This document shows, one piece after another, positions 1-6,743 of a stretch of DNA of 12,291 nt. The translations under genes and the position numbers were made by a program. Numbering within the stretch: the first letter of the stretch is position 1; every line of letters begins with the position of its first letter. The stretch is from an uncultured Collinsella sp. (GTDB lineage: Bacteria > Actinomycetota > Coriobacteriia > Coriobacteriales > Coriobacteriaceae), in the NCBI GenBank assembly GCA_902482615.1, contig CABTAA010000027.1, positions 1 to 12,291 of the forward strand. Reading direction: 5' to 3'. The notes under the pieces are model-generated. The model was not told where the DNA came from. It searched no databases and was given only the letters and a program-made list of their open reading frames with translations.

Positions 1-1
1 T

Positions 2-817
2 GCCACCGAGGCGCAGGCGCTCGAGGTCTTTCGCGCAGCCGAGGCGGCGGGCGTCGTAGCCCTCGAGGCCATGCGCCCGCTCCATGACCCCGCTTTCCAC
101 GCCGTCGAGGACGCCCTGGGCGAGATTGCGCCCATTCGTCGTGCATCGTTGCGCTTTGGCAAGTATTCTTCGCGCTACAACGAGGTTCTCGCGGGGCGCG
201 CCACCAATATCTTTGACTGCAATATGGCATCGGGTTCCCTCATGGACATCGGCGTCTACACCGTCGAGCCCATGGTCGAGATTTTCGGCATGCCCTCCGG
301 CCTTACGAGCATGGCTACGCTGCTCGACCCCGCCACGCGACAGCTCACGCACGGCCCCATCGACGGTTGCGGTTCCATCCTCGCCAGCTACGGCGGTGGC
401 CGTATCTCCGTCGAGCTTGCGCACTCCAAAATTACGAATGACCTGCTGCCCTCGCAGATTGAAGGCGAGCGTGGCACTATCCAGATCGACCATCTGTCCA
501 CGCCCCGCAACGTCCGCATCGACTATCGCGGCGACGTCGTACGCGGCTCGGCGACCGAGGTACCGCGCGAACAGGGCGACAACGGCCGCGTGCTCGACCT
601 TCCCAAATCGAGCAACACCATGGAATACGAACTCACAGACTTTATCACCGCCATCGGCGGTATCGATAACGTTAAGGAAGAAATTTGGGAGACCCCGGCG
701 GGACGCCACGAGCTCGGACACTACCGCGATGTCACGCTCGTCTCACTGCGCATCATGGATGCCGTACGCCAGCAGGCCGGCATTACCTTCCCGGCCGACG
801 CAGACAAGCAGGCCTAG
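2..817 (+). CDS. Gfo/Idh/MocA-family NAD(P)-dependent oxidoreductase, C-terminal part (5' end outside window)
   Basis: The reading frame is already open at base 2 and gives 271 residues before TAG. The N-terminal Rossmann domain is mostly off-window. The first visible residues are the end of that domain, with VALEAMRPLHDPAF matching the family's typical strand and loop after the nucleotide fold. The stretch GSLMDIGVYTVEPMVEIFG (about residues 78-96 of the visible part) is the usual GG-x-L-xDxG-x-Y signature that opens the C-terminal alpha/beta substrate-binding domain. Members oxidise or reduce sugars, inositols or trans-dihydrodiols using NAD(P); the substrate cannot be told from this fragment. 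The stop lies 2 bases before the acylphosphatase start, so the two are probably co-transcribed. An internal ATG at 71 is not the true start because homology-like sequence continues upstream of it. Confidence 0.9.
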   Translation, partial: ATEAQALEVFRAAEAAGVVALEAMRPLHDPAFHAVEDALGEIAPIRRASLRFGKYSSRYNEVLAGRATNIFDCNMASGSLMDIGVYTVEPMVEIFGMPSGLTSMATLLDPATRQLTHGPIDGCGSILASYGGGRISVELAHSKITNDLLPSQIEGERGTIQIDHLSTPRNVRIDYRGDVVRGSATEVPREQGDNGRVLDLPKSSNTMEYELTDFITAIGGIDNVKEEIWETPAGRHELGHYRDVTLVSLRIMDAVRQQAGITFPADADKQA

Positions 818-819
818 CG

Positions 820-1230
820 ATGAGCTTCTTCGATACGTTCTTCCCCAGCGTCGCCGGCGGCAGCCGCGAACCCCAAAAGCTCTCTGGCGTCGAGCTCGAG
901 CTGCGCCGCAGGCTCACCGTGCTCGCAAGCGACGAGGCCACTCAAGACGCCCCGCAGCGCTATTTCCTGCGGTGGGAGGGGCAAGTCCAGGGCGTCGGTT
1001 TCCGCTTCACCAACACCAACCTCGCACAGGCGCGCTCCCTCACCGGCTGGGTGCGCAATATGGAAGACGGCTCGGTTGAGATGGAGCTACAGGGCACGCC
1101 GGCAAACATCGTGTCTCTGCTCGAGGCGCTTCATGCCTCCTATGAGCGCATGGGGACACGTTTTCGCCTTGTAGACGCTCAAGCTCGCACCCCGCTTGCC
1201 AACGAGGATGGTTTTAGCCCTCGCTATTAG
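820..1230 (+). CDS. acyP: Acylphosphatase with N-terminal extension
   Basis: This 136-residue protein carries the acylphosphatase signature GQVQGVGFR at about residues 54-62, where Arg62 would bind the acyl phosphate. It is followed by GWVRNMEDGSVE at 76-87, where Asn80 is the expected catalytic residue. The family hydrolyses carboxyl-phosphate bonds such as acetyl phosphate or 1,3-bisphosphoglycerate in the cytoplasm. The usual length is 90-100 residues. Here about 45 extra residues precede the domain, rich in charged residues and of no recognised fold. The ATG at 820 follows the oxidoreductase stop by 2 bases, with only a weak Shine-Dalgarno (AAGCAGG, about 8 bases upstream), so translational coupling is likely. 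A shorter version starting nearer the domain is possible, but I see no better start codon with a ribosome site. Confidence 0.85.
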   Translation: MSFFDTFFPSVAGGSREPQKLSGVELELRRRLTVLASDEATQDAPQRYFLRWEGQVQGVGFRFTNTNLAQARSLTGWVRNMEDGSVEMELQGTPANIVSLLEALHASYERMGTRFRLVDAQARTPLANEDGFSPRY

Positions 1231-1291
1231 TATTGTGTTCTAAATAAGGTATCATTTGCTTCATACCGTTTACAGAAAAGAGGCGAGGCGC
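1227..1291 (+). promoter_or_regulatory. Possible promoter and operator of the PerR-type gene
   Basis: This short AT-rich gap separates the acylphosphatase stop from the perR-like start. A -10-like TATCAT sits at 1250-1255. The hexamer 17 bases upstream (TTAGTA, 1227-1232) is a poor -35. An imperfect inverted repeat, GGTAT at 1248-1252 and ATACC at 1263-1267, overlaps the -10, as an autoregulatory site would. It does not match the classic PerR box well. A good ribosome site (AGAGGCGAGG) stands at 1280-1289. Confidence 0.3.
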
Positions 1292-1672
1292 ATGGCGGTG
1301 CAAAGAAGGAATACCAGGCAGCGAAAGCTGGTTCTTGACGCTGTGCGCCAAAGCTATAACCATCCCACCGCCGACGAAATCTACAATGTCGTACGCGAAC
1401 AGGATGACAAGATCAGCCGCGGCACGGTCTACCGCAACCTCAATCTCTTAGCCGACGCCGGCGAGATTCTTTCTATTAAGACGCCGGGCGGCAGCCGCTT
1501 CGATCGCACCATCGAGCCGCACGCACATATCATCTGCACCTCGTGCAGCCGCGTCATCGACGTGCCGCTCCCCTTCGATGCCCAGCTCGACGCCAGGGCA
1601 TCCGAACAAATCGGATGGAGCGTCAGCTCGCACTACACCATCTTTGAGGGACTCTGCCCCGACTGCCGGTAG
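1292..1672 (+). CDS. perR: Fur-family repressor of the PerR type
   Basis: This 126-residue protein has an N-terminal winged helix (about 5-60; TADEIY and ISRGTVYRNL are typical Fur-family helices) and a C-terminal dimer and metal domain. Aligned by eye to Bacillus PerR, all five regulatory metal ligands are present: His24 (NHPTADEIY), Asp71 (SRFD), His77 and His79 (PHAH), and Asp90 (VID). Asp at positions 71 and 90, where Fur has Glu, favours PerR, the Fe/Mn-dependent peroxide sensor whose histidines are oxidised by H2O2. The structural zinc site is complete: Cys82/Cys85 and Cys122/Cys125. I chose ATG 1292 because AGAGGCGAGG lies just upstream; an in-frame TTG at 1256 would place the start inside the presumed promoter. 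No peroxide-defence gene is adjacent. A plain Fur or Zur assignment is less likely. Confidence 0.85.
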   Translation: MAVQRRNTRQRKLVLDAVRQSYNHPTADEIYNVVREQDDKISRGTVYRNLNLLADAGEILSIKTPGGSRFDRTIEPHAHIICTSCSRVIDVPLPFDAQLDARASEQIGWSVSSHYTIFEGLCPDCR

Positions 1673-1677
1673 CCTTT

Positions 1678-1742
1678 GGGGCATGCCTGCAAATCTACTT
1701 TCCCATCCGTTACAGCAAACAGTACATTTCTAGGCATGTCCC
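1678..1742. repeat. Inverted repeat between convergent genes
   Basis: Arms of 11 bases, GGGGCATGCCT (1678-1688) and AGGCATGTCCC (1732-1742), are complementary except for one position that would be G-U in the plus-strand RNA. The spacer is 43 bases and AT-rich. The element lies between the perR-like stop at 1672 and the HAD gene stop at 1749. It may help end transcription from both sides, but it has no T-tract and the loop is long, so it is not a classic terminator. Confidence 0.5.
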
Positions 1743-1748
1743 GAAAAC

Positions 1749-2546
1749 CTACTCGGCGAGCAGGCGGCGCAGCTCTTCTTCGACCGTGTGCACGTAACGG
1801 ACGCGATCGTTGATACCGCGCATGGTGGGGTTGCAGCTCTCCATCAGATAGGGATGGCCCACGACGTTGAGCATGTCGCGATCGTTCTCATTGTCGCCAA
1901 ACGCCATCATCTCATCGGGCGAAATCCCCAGGACACGACCGTAATCGGCAAGCGCGGAGCCCTTGCCCGAACCGAAACCGATAAGGTCCGTCCATGCGGT
2001 TCCTGACGTCATCACATTGACACGGTCGCCAAAGAGGCGCTCGAAATACTCCCGGGCCGCCGGATAATCCACCTCGGGCGTCTGGAAGCCAATCTTAATG
2101 ACATCCTCGTCGATGTCCTCGGGACGGTCGACCACCGCCACATCGCAGTGGACCACATAGCGCAAATGGTCGACGAACGCATCGTTGCCGCTCATGGTGT
2201 AGATGTGCCCCTCACACGAAAGGGTCATGTCGGTATGGGGATACGCAACCACGGTATTCGCGATAACCATAGCAAGGCTACGCTCCATGGAACGCTTGAC
2301 GACGGCACGCCCCTCGCTCATCACCAGGGTTCCGTTTTCGCATACATAGGCGAGCTCATCGGCCACCGGGGCAAACAGGTAGCGCAAGCTCGCATATTGA
2401 CGGCCACTCGCCGGCATAAACACGATACCACGACGATGCAGCTCATCGATAAGCTCAAAGGCCTCGGAACGCAGCTCGCGCTCCCCCGGATGCAGCAACG
2501 TGCCGTCCAAATCGCATGCAATCAGTTTGATTCCCTCAAGACCCAT
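1749..2546 (-). CDS. Cof-type HAD-superfamily phosphatase
   Basis: This 265-residue protein has all four haloacid-dehalogenase motifs. Motif I is CDLDGT with nucleophile Asp12 and acid/base Asp14. Motif II is Ser48 in PASGR, motif III Lys195 in GSGKGSAL, and motif IV GDNENDRDM with Asp218 and Asp222. The long insert between motifs II and III (about 60-185) is the type-C2 cap of the Cof/YidA subfamily. These Mg-dependent cytoplasmic enzymes dephosphorylate sugar phosphates, pyridoxal phosphate or flavin precursors; the substrate cannot be read from sequence. The frame stays open to an ATG at 2621, but I chose 2546 because GGGGGA stands about 6 bases upstream and MGLEGIKLIACDLDGT is the usual family start. 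It is the last gene of the slyD-ureE-HAD unit, with an 83-base gap to the ureE-like stop. Confidence 0.88.
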   Translation of the reverse strand: MGLEGIKLIACDLDGTLLHPGERELRSEAFELIDELHRRGIVFMPASGRQYASLRYLFAPVADELAYVCENGTLVMSEGRAVVKRSMERSLAMVIANTVVAYPHTDMTLSCEGHIYTMSGNDAFVDHLRYVVHCDVAVVDRPEDIDEDVIKIGFQTPEVDYPAAREYFERLFGDRVNVMTSGTAWTDLIGFGSGKGSALADYGRVLGISPDEMMAFGDNENDRDMLNVVGHPYLMESCNPTMRGINDRVRYVHTVEEELRRLLAE

Positions 2547-2629
2547 ATGCTTCCCCCAAAGCCTCATATCAACAGCAAGACGGACCTTGATCGGTCGCCC
2601 CTCAAAGCCCGTCTTGCGCATACGCGCGC

Positions 2630-3208
2630 TTAGCCGCGCGCCTTTTTTACGATGGTAAAGTCGGGAGCCATGCTCACGACGACCTCCGCCGCACTCGACG
2701 CAAAGCGCCGGTCCGCATCGAGTTCACGGGTAACCAGAGAGAGCCGAACACCCTCGACACCCCGGAGCATGCGGCCCAAAACAGGCTGCACCGGCGTATA
2801 CATGCGCACAGTATGCTCGTCCGAGTCGCCCCGGAAGAGCGGCGCATGCATGTTGCCGATCTCCCAGCACGAATGCGCGAGCGCAATCGGGTCCATGCGG
2901 TCAACTTCGACCAAATAAACCTCGGCGCTGCGCAAGCGCACGACAACCGCCACGGGCACCATGCCCGAACGGTCAATGGCGAGCACGTCGCCGTCGGCAA
3001 GACGACCGCCGTCGGCAGTATCCAGCCGAACATCGACCGTGCGCCCCAGCTCCGTCACGCCCACAAACGCGTATACATCAGCCTGGTCCCAATCGAGCAG
3101 TAGCTCGTCAACTTCAAAGACGCCGCCCAACTTCCGGCGAAGCAGGAGTTCATAGGACGGATCGTTGAGATTTCCCAAGCATGTCGTCGAAACCAAGCGT
3201 TCAGGCAT
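2630..3208 (-). CDS. UreE-like protein (urease accessory / nickel chaperone family), no urease nearby
   Basis: This 192-residue protein has the UreE two-domain plan. An N-terminal beta domain (about 45-100) contains GRTVDVRLDTADGGRLADGD, as in UreE DGREVGLxLPRGxxLxDGD. A ferredoxin-like metal-binding domain (about 103-175) carries SCWEIGNMHAPLF, matching the UreE HLGNRHxPL signature. His121 corresponds to the conserved nickel ligand at the dimer interface. The His-rich C-terminal tail of many UreE proteins is absent. About 40 extra residues precede the first domain. UreE delivers Ni2+ to the urease activation complex, but no ureABC or ureDFG is in the window, so its role here is unknown. ATG 3208 starts 3 bases after the slyD stop, and its ribosome site (GAGGG) lies in the end of slyD, so the two are translationally coupled. 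Identification is from pattern memory, without alignment. Confidence 0.7.
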   Translation of the reverse strand: MPERLVSTTCLGNLNDPSYELLLRRKLGGVFEVDELLLDWDQADVYAFVGVTELGRTVDVRLDTADGGRLADGDVLAIDRSGMVPVAVVVRLRSAEVYLVEVDRMDPIALAHSCWEIGNMHAPLFRGDSDEHTVRMYTPVQPVLGRMLRGVEGVRLSLVTRELDADRRFASSAAEVVVSMAPDFTIVKKARG

Positions 3209-3211
3209 ACT

Positions 3212-3640
3212 CTAACCCTCGACCTCGACGAGCTCGATATCAAAGTTGAGGTCCTTACCGGCCAGCTCGTGGTTGGCGTCGAGCGTCACGGCCTCGGGCG
3301 TTACATCGATGACCACGGCGGGGACGGGCATACCACTCGGCGTGGACAGGAAGAGCTTCATGCCCTTCTCAATCTGCTCGATGTTGGGAACCTGTTCGGC
3401 CGGGAAGGTCAGAACCATCTCGGGATTGTGCTCGCCGTAGGCATCGGCAGCAGGAATGTGCACGGTCTTCTTCTCACCCACCTGCATGTCGACAACAGCG
3501 GCGTCGAAGCCCTTGATCATCTGGCCGGCGCCGCAGGTGAACTCCAGCGGCTCGCCGCGATCGTAGGAGCTATCGAACTGCGTGCCGTCGTCGAGCGTGC
3601 CGCGATAATGAGTCTTGACCTTCTTGCCCTGGTTGGACAT
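3212..3640 (-). CDS. slyD: SlyD-like FKBP-type peptidyl-prolyl cis-trans isomerase
   Basis: This 142-residue protein is a two-domain SlyD-type FKBP. The FKBP fold is formed by residues 1-68 (HYRGTLDDGTQFDSSYDRGE, then LEFTCGAGQMIKGFDAAVVD) and by the C-terminal strand after DANHELAGKDLNFDIEL. The insert-in-flap chaperone domain occupies about 70-120. The enzyme speeds proline isomerisation and binds unfolded chains. In Escherichia coli, SlyD also helps nickel insertion into hydrogenases through a Cys/His-rich tail. Here the protein stops at ELVEVEG with no such tail. The start at 3640 is fixed by a strong GGAGG 5 bases upstream; the longer frame to 3673 has no better site. It is the first gene of the slyD-ureE-HAD unit and diverges from the dipeptidase. 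Confidence 0.9.
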   Translation of the reverse strand: MSNQGKKVKTHYRGTLDDGTQFDSSYDRGEPLEFTCGAGQMIKGFDAAVVDMQVGEKKTVHIPAADAYGEHNPEMVLTFPAEQVPNIEQIEKGMKLFLSTPSGMPVPAVVIDVTPEAVTLDANHELAGKDLNFDIELVEVEG

Positions 3641-3760
3641 GGAAACCTCCGTGATAAGGGCGGCGCACAACACGGGCCGCCATGAACATATGGCGCTAAC
3701 TATACCCTAGTCATACAATTTGAAGACAGTTTGCAAAGAAACGCTGCAACCGGAGGAACC
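3641..3760. promoter_or_regulatory. Divergent promoter region, slyD operon / dipeptidase
   Basis: This 120-base gap drives two divergent units. The middle (3695-3735) is AT-rich. On the minus strand a TATAGT (plus ACTATA, about 3699-3704) could be the -10 of the slyD operon. On the plus strand TACAAT (3714-3719) could be the -10 of the dipeptidase. Neither has a convincing -35. Both genes have strong ribosome sites at the edges (GGAGG for slyD, CGGAGGAA for the dipeptidase). Confidence 0.35.
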
Positions 3761-4774
3761 ATGGCATATCCCGTATTTGACCTACACTGCGACACCGCCG
3801 ACCGAATCGGCTGGGCCACGCTCGATCTCGACCTGCGCTTTACCGCCGGCACCGACGGTTATTTCCCCGGCGACGAAACGCATCCGCAAGATTTCGACCT
3901 CATCGAGGGTAACGCCTGCGCCATCTCGCTCGCAAAGATCGGCAACACGCCGTGGGCACAGTGCTTCGCTACGTTTGTCCCCGACGAGATCCCCACCGCC
4001 CACGCCGCGCGCTTCCAGGCGCAAATCATGGCGCATATGAGCGGCCAGGCAATGCTCAACCACGACCGCATGGTCAACGTGCGCAGCGCCGCAGACATTC
4101 GCCCCGCGCTCAAGGACGGCAAGATCGCCTGTATCCACACCATCGAAAACGCCACGTTCTTTGCCGAGGACCCCGCGCTGATCGAGGTGCTCAAGAGCCT
4201 GGGCGTGCTTATGTCGTCACTCAGCTGGAACGCGCAGGGACCGCTCGCGAGCGGCCACGACACCCACGCCGGCCTTACCGCCGCCGGCGTCGAGGCACTT
4301 ACGCAAATGGAGCATGCCGGCATGGTACTCGACGTCTCCCACCTCAACGATGAGTGCTTTGACGAGGTTGTCGCCCACGCCACGCGCCCCTTCGTCGCCA
4401 GCCACTCCAACTCCCGTGCGGTTTGCGGCGTCAAGCGCAACCTTACCGACGACCAGTTCCGTACCATTCGCGACATGGGCGGCATCGTCGGCCTCAACTA
4501 CTGCAGCGAGTTCCTTTCCAACGACGCAACCGACAAGACCGCCGCAGACGTCACCTTCGACCAGCTAGCGGCACATATCGAGCACTGGCTCGACCTGGGC
4601 GGCGAGGACGTCATCGCGCTCGGCGGCGACTGGGACGGTGCCACGGTGCCCGCCTTCCTCTCCGATGCCAGCAAGATGCCCGAGTTCCAGAACATGCTCT
4701 CCAAGCACTTTGGCAAGACCGTGATGCAGAAGCTCTGCAGCGACAACGCGCTTGCCTTCTTTGAGCGTTATTAA
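3761..4774 (+). CDS. Membrane-dipeptidase family (M19) zinc dipeptidase
   Basis: This 337-residue protein carries the binuclear zinc ligands of renal-dipeptidase-like M19 enzymes: His9 and Asp11 (DLHCDT), bridging Glu129 (IHTIEN), His194 (LDVSHLND) and His215 (ASHSNSRAV), with GGDWDG at 288-293 closing the TIM-barrel site. The family cleaves dipeptides, including D-amino-acid ones. There is no signal peptide, so it is probably cytoplasmic and used in peptide recycling or nutrition. ATG 3761 has CGGAGGAA directly upstream; the frame runs back to an upstream start at 3731 without a ribosome site. Downstream, 16 bases after the stop, a strong GC hairpin begins. Confidence 0.9.
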   Translation: MAYPVFDLHCDTADRIGWATLDLDLRFTAGTDGYFPGDETHPQDFDLIEGNACAISLAKIGNTPWAQCFATFVPDEIPTAHAARFQAQIMAHMSGQAMLNHDRMVNVRSAADIRPALKDGKIACIHTIENATFFAEDPALIEVLKSLGVLMSSLSWNAQGPLASGHDTHAGLTAAGVEALTQMEHAGMVLDVSHLNDECFDEVVAHATRPFVASHSNSRAVCGVKRNLTDDQFRTIRDMGGIVGLNYCSEFLSNDATDKTAADVTFDQLAAHIEHWLDLGGEDVIALGGDWDGATVPAFLSDASKMPEFQNMLSKHFGKTVMQKLCSDNALAFFERY

Positions 4775-4790
4775 TTTCACATCCCTTGAG

Positions 4791-4826
4791 CGGGCCGGCA
4801 TGCCGAACGGTCGACATGCCGGCCCG
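4791..4826 (+). terminator. GC-rich hairpin after the dipeptidase gene (terminator-like, no T-tract)
   Basis: A perfect 12-bp stem, CGGGCCGGCATG (4791-4802) with CATGCCGGCCCG (4815-4826), encloses a 12-base loop. The loop itself can form CCG-AA-CGG. It starts 16 bases past the dipeptidase stop and ends 22 bases before the next start. No T-run follows on either strand, so it would be an actinobacterial-type U-less terminator, a 3'-end stabiliser, or a leader structure of the following gene. Confidence 0.5.
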
Positions 4827-4848
4827 TCCCCAATCTGAAGGACCGCTT

Positions 4849-5624
4849 TTGACGCAGCAGTTTACGATTTCCGCATCCCGACCGGATGGGACGCCCATCC
4901 CCGTCATCGTTACCAAAAAGTGCGTCAAGAACTTCAACCTACGCGTCACATCGAGCGGTGAGGTCCACGCCAGTGCACCGCTCGGCGCCAGCCGCGAGCG
5001 TATCGAAGCGTTTGTGAAGCGCAACAGCGCCTGGATTATCAGCCGACTTGCCCAGCGCGAGCAACGTCAGGCGACGGCGCGAGAGCCGCTCAGTCCCTCG
5101 TCCATCATTGCGCTTTGGGGCAAACCCATCACCGTTCAGGATGCACTCGACCACAACTTTGAGCCACCCGCACCGCGGCCCAAGCAGGCTACCTTCGCAA
5201 GTTTTATGGGTACCGATGAATCGGACGAAGGCCCGCAGGCCAAGCGGCACGCAATCCTCGACGGCCTAACGTCCGATGAGCTCCAAGCCCACATCGACCA
5301 GCTCTATGCCTCCGAGGTCACCACAGCGCTGCGCGATATGGTGCATGCGTACGAAATCGCAATGGGCGTCGCCGTTTCCCGCGTTTCCGTACGCAGCATG
5401 AAAACGCGTTGGGGCTCATGCACGCCCAAATCCGGCGCCGTTCGCATCGCACGAGAACTTGCCGCCTATCCCGTCGAATGCCTCGACATGGTTGTCACCC
5501 ACGAGCTCGTCCACTTGCTCGAGCCAGCCACAATCAGCGGTTTCACGCCCTGCTCGACACGTACTGCCCCAACAATAGAGCGCTGTCGCAGCGGCTCAAG
5601 CAGCCACCCATAGAGACGTATTAG
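4849..5624 (+). pseudogene. YgjP/DUF45-type (M48-like) zinc metallopeptidase, broken by a one-base deletion
   Basis: The first frame contains the YgjP signature: an N-terminal beta-rich part, then RSMKTRWGSCTPKSGAVRIA (the family's KTRWGSC motif), then VVTHELVHLLEP with His218, Glu219 and His222 of HExxH. Directly after HLLEP the frame becomes nonsense and ends at 5613. The adjacent frame continues as SHNQRFHALLDTYCP, exactly the family's next element, which supplies the third zinc ligand, and ends at 5624. Reading GAG CC(N) AGC CAC shows one base missing at 5524-5525. Repaired, the protein would be 258 residues, the normal length. The start TTG 4849 has AAGGA 6 bases upstream; an earlier in-frame TTG at 4786 would put a hairpin inside the gene. 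The cellular substrate of this family is unknown. A sequencing error is an alternative to a true mutation. Confidence 0.8.
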
Positions 5625-5630
5625 AACCGG

Positions 5631-6116
5631 TTAGCGCACACGCTCGATCTCGACGCCACAGCTTGCCAAGGGCAGGCCAACAGGCGCCCACGGCTTATCG
5701 AGCTTGATGCGTACACCAAGCAGCGAGGGATAACGACGCAGCAGCATCTGGGCCGTACCTTCAGCTGCCGCCTCGATGAGCTTAAACATATGCTCGCGCA
5801 GATAGCCATCGACATCGTGGCACACCGAGCCGTAGTCAATCGAGGCGTCCAAGTTATCGTGCTCTCCCGCTGCACGCAGGTCAGCATAGAGCACCAAGGA
5901 CACGATGAATTTCTGGCCCAGCGCGTTCTCTTCGGGATACACGCCGTGGTTAGCAAAAACCTCAAGACCTTCAACGGTGATGCGGTCGGCATGGCGCAGA
6001 TCGTCATAGTTCACGTGGGGCACCGCCGTTGCGGTGGATATTTCGCCCCTTCCACGGCGGGCGAGCTCGGCGCCTTCAGTCTTGGTTGCATTCTCGGGCA
6101 GTTTCTTGTTGCTCAT
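5631..6116 (-). CDS. folB: Dihydroneopterin aldolase
   Basis: This 161-residue protein matches FolB from about residue 44 on: DRITVEGLEVFANHGVYPEE with catalytic-region Glu62/Glu63, DYGSVCHDVDGYL with Tyr95, FKLIEAAAEGTA with Glu115 (pterin anchoring), and KLDKPWAPV with catalytic Lys141. It cleaves 7,8-dihydroneopterin to 6-hydroxymethyl-dihydropterin and glycolaldehyde in folate synthesis. Typical FolB is about 120 residues. The first 43 residues here are an extension rich in charged residues with no known fold. The start at 6116 is supported by AAGGAG about 9 bases upstream, so the extension is probably translated. It is the last gene of the folE-HD-folB block, 43 bases after the HD gene, and ends 6 bases from the convergent YgjP-like gene. 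Confidence 0.9.
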   Translation of the reverse strand: MSNKKLPENATKTEGAELARRGRGEISTATAVPHVNYDDLRHADRITVEGLEVFANHGVYPEENALGQKFIVSLVLYADLRAAGEHDNLDASIDYGSVCHDVDGYLREHMFKLIEAAAEGTAQMLLRRYPSLLGVRIKLDKPWAPVGLPLASCGVEIERVR

Positions 6117-6159
6117 CGCGATCGTCTCCTTCGTTTAGAACCCCGACCGCGTAAACTAA

Positions 6160-6741
6160 CTACACGCGAATCGACAGGTTCTTTTTATCATCGCTCCAGT
6201 TGCAAGCATTGCGCGCGGGGCATGCAAAGCAGGCGCGCGACGCTTTGTCGGCTGCATAGAGCAGGCGCTCGAGCGGTTGGCTGTTCACGCGCAGCTTTCG
6301 ATGGCCCAGAATGGCCGTCTTAATGGCTGCGGCATCGGCCGGCTCAAACGCTACGTCATCGGACATACCGCCGAGAATCGCATCAGCGACGCGTTCGCTT
6401 GCAACATCATGGGATATACCCGATTCATACTGTTCATCTTTGCCGATATCGTGAAGAAGTGCCGTGGCGTAGATGACCTCGCGGTCAAATTCGAGCTGTT
6501 CCTCGAGATTCTTGATCCACATAATGCGAGCGACATCCAGCAGGTGGTCAATACCGTGGCGGCAGAAGATGCGCCCCGATTCCAACTGTGCAATGCTGCC
6601 CAGGTGCCGCCGGAACAGACCGTTGGCACAGATGTAATCAATGCGAGGCATGGCACCAAAAGGCGCCAGGCCCGAAGCCATAAAACCGCGACGCGGCGTT
6701 CCCTCGTCAGTATTCGATGTAAAGTCGTTGACGACTCTCAT
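6160..6741 (-). CDS. HD-domain phosphohydrolase in the folate cluster
   Basis: This 193-residue protein has an HD metal site: His62 (RHGIDH, also His66), the HD pair His97-Asp98 in ALLHDIGKDEQYE, His111, and Asp165 in LLYAADKASR. HD proteins are cytoplasmic metal-dependent phosphohydrolases acting on nucleotides or similar phosphates. After the HD core the C-terminus carries a CxxCxxxxxC cluster (Cys171, Cys174, Cys180: RACFACPARNAC) that looks able to bind zinc or an iron-sulfur centre. The ATG at 6741 begins 2 bases after the folE stop, implying coupling. No strong ribosome site is seen, and starts at 6681 or 6651 are possible. Lying between folE and folB, it may remove phosphate from dihydroneopterin triphosphate; this is inference from position only. 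Confidence 0.85.
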   Translation of the reverse strand: MRVVNDFTSNTDEGTPRRGFMASGLAPFGAMPRIDYICANGLFRRHLGSIAQLESGRIFCRHGIDHLLDVARIMWIKNLEEQLEFDREVIYATALLHDIGKDEQYESGISHDVASERVADAILGGMSDDVAFEPADAAAIKTAILGHRKLRVNSQPLERLLYAADKASRACFACPARNACNWSDDKKNLSIRV

Positions 6742-6743
6742 AG

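Noticed and set aside
84..1079. 331-codon plus-strand frame over the oxidoreductase and acylphosphatase
   Set aside because: Its translation is Arg/Pro/Ser-rich low-complexity sequence typical of an out-of-frame GC-rich gene, and both genes beneath it have clear family motifs.
2547..2621. Longer start for the HAD phosphatase
   Set aside because: No ribosome site lies at 2621, and the extra 25 residues do not resemble the family. ATG 2546 has GGGGGA upstream and the usual short lead into DLDGT.
4786..4848. Earlier TTG start for the YgjP-type gene
   Set aside because: It would place the 12-bp GC hairpin inside the coding region and has no ribosome site. TTG 4849 has AAGGA at the right distance.
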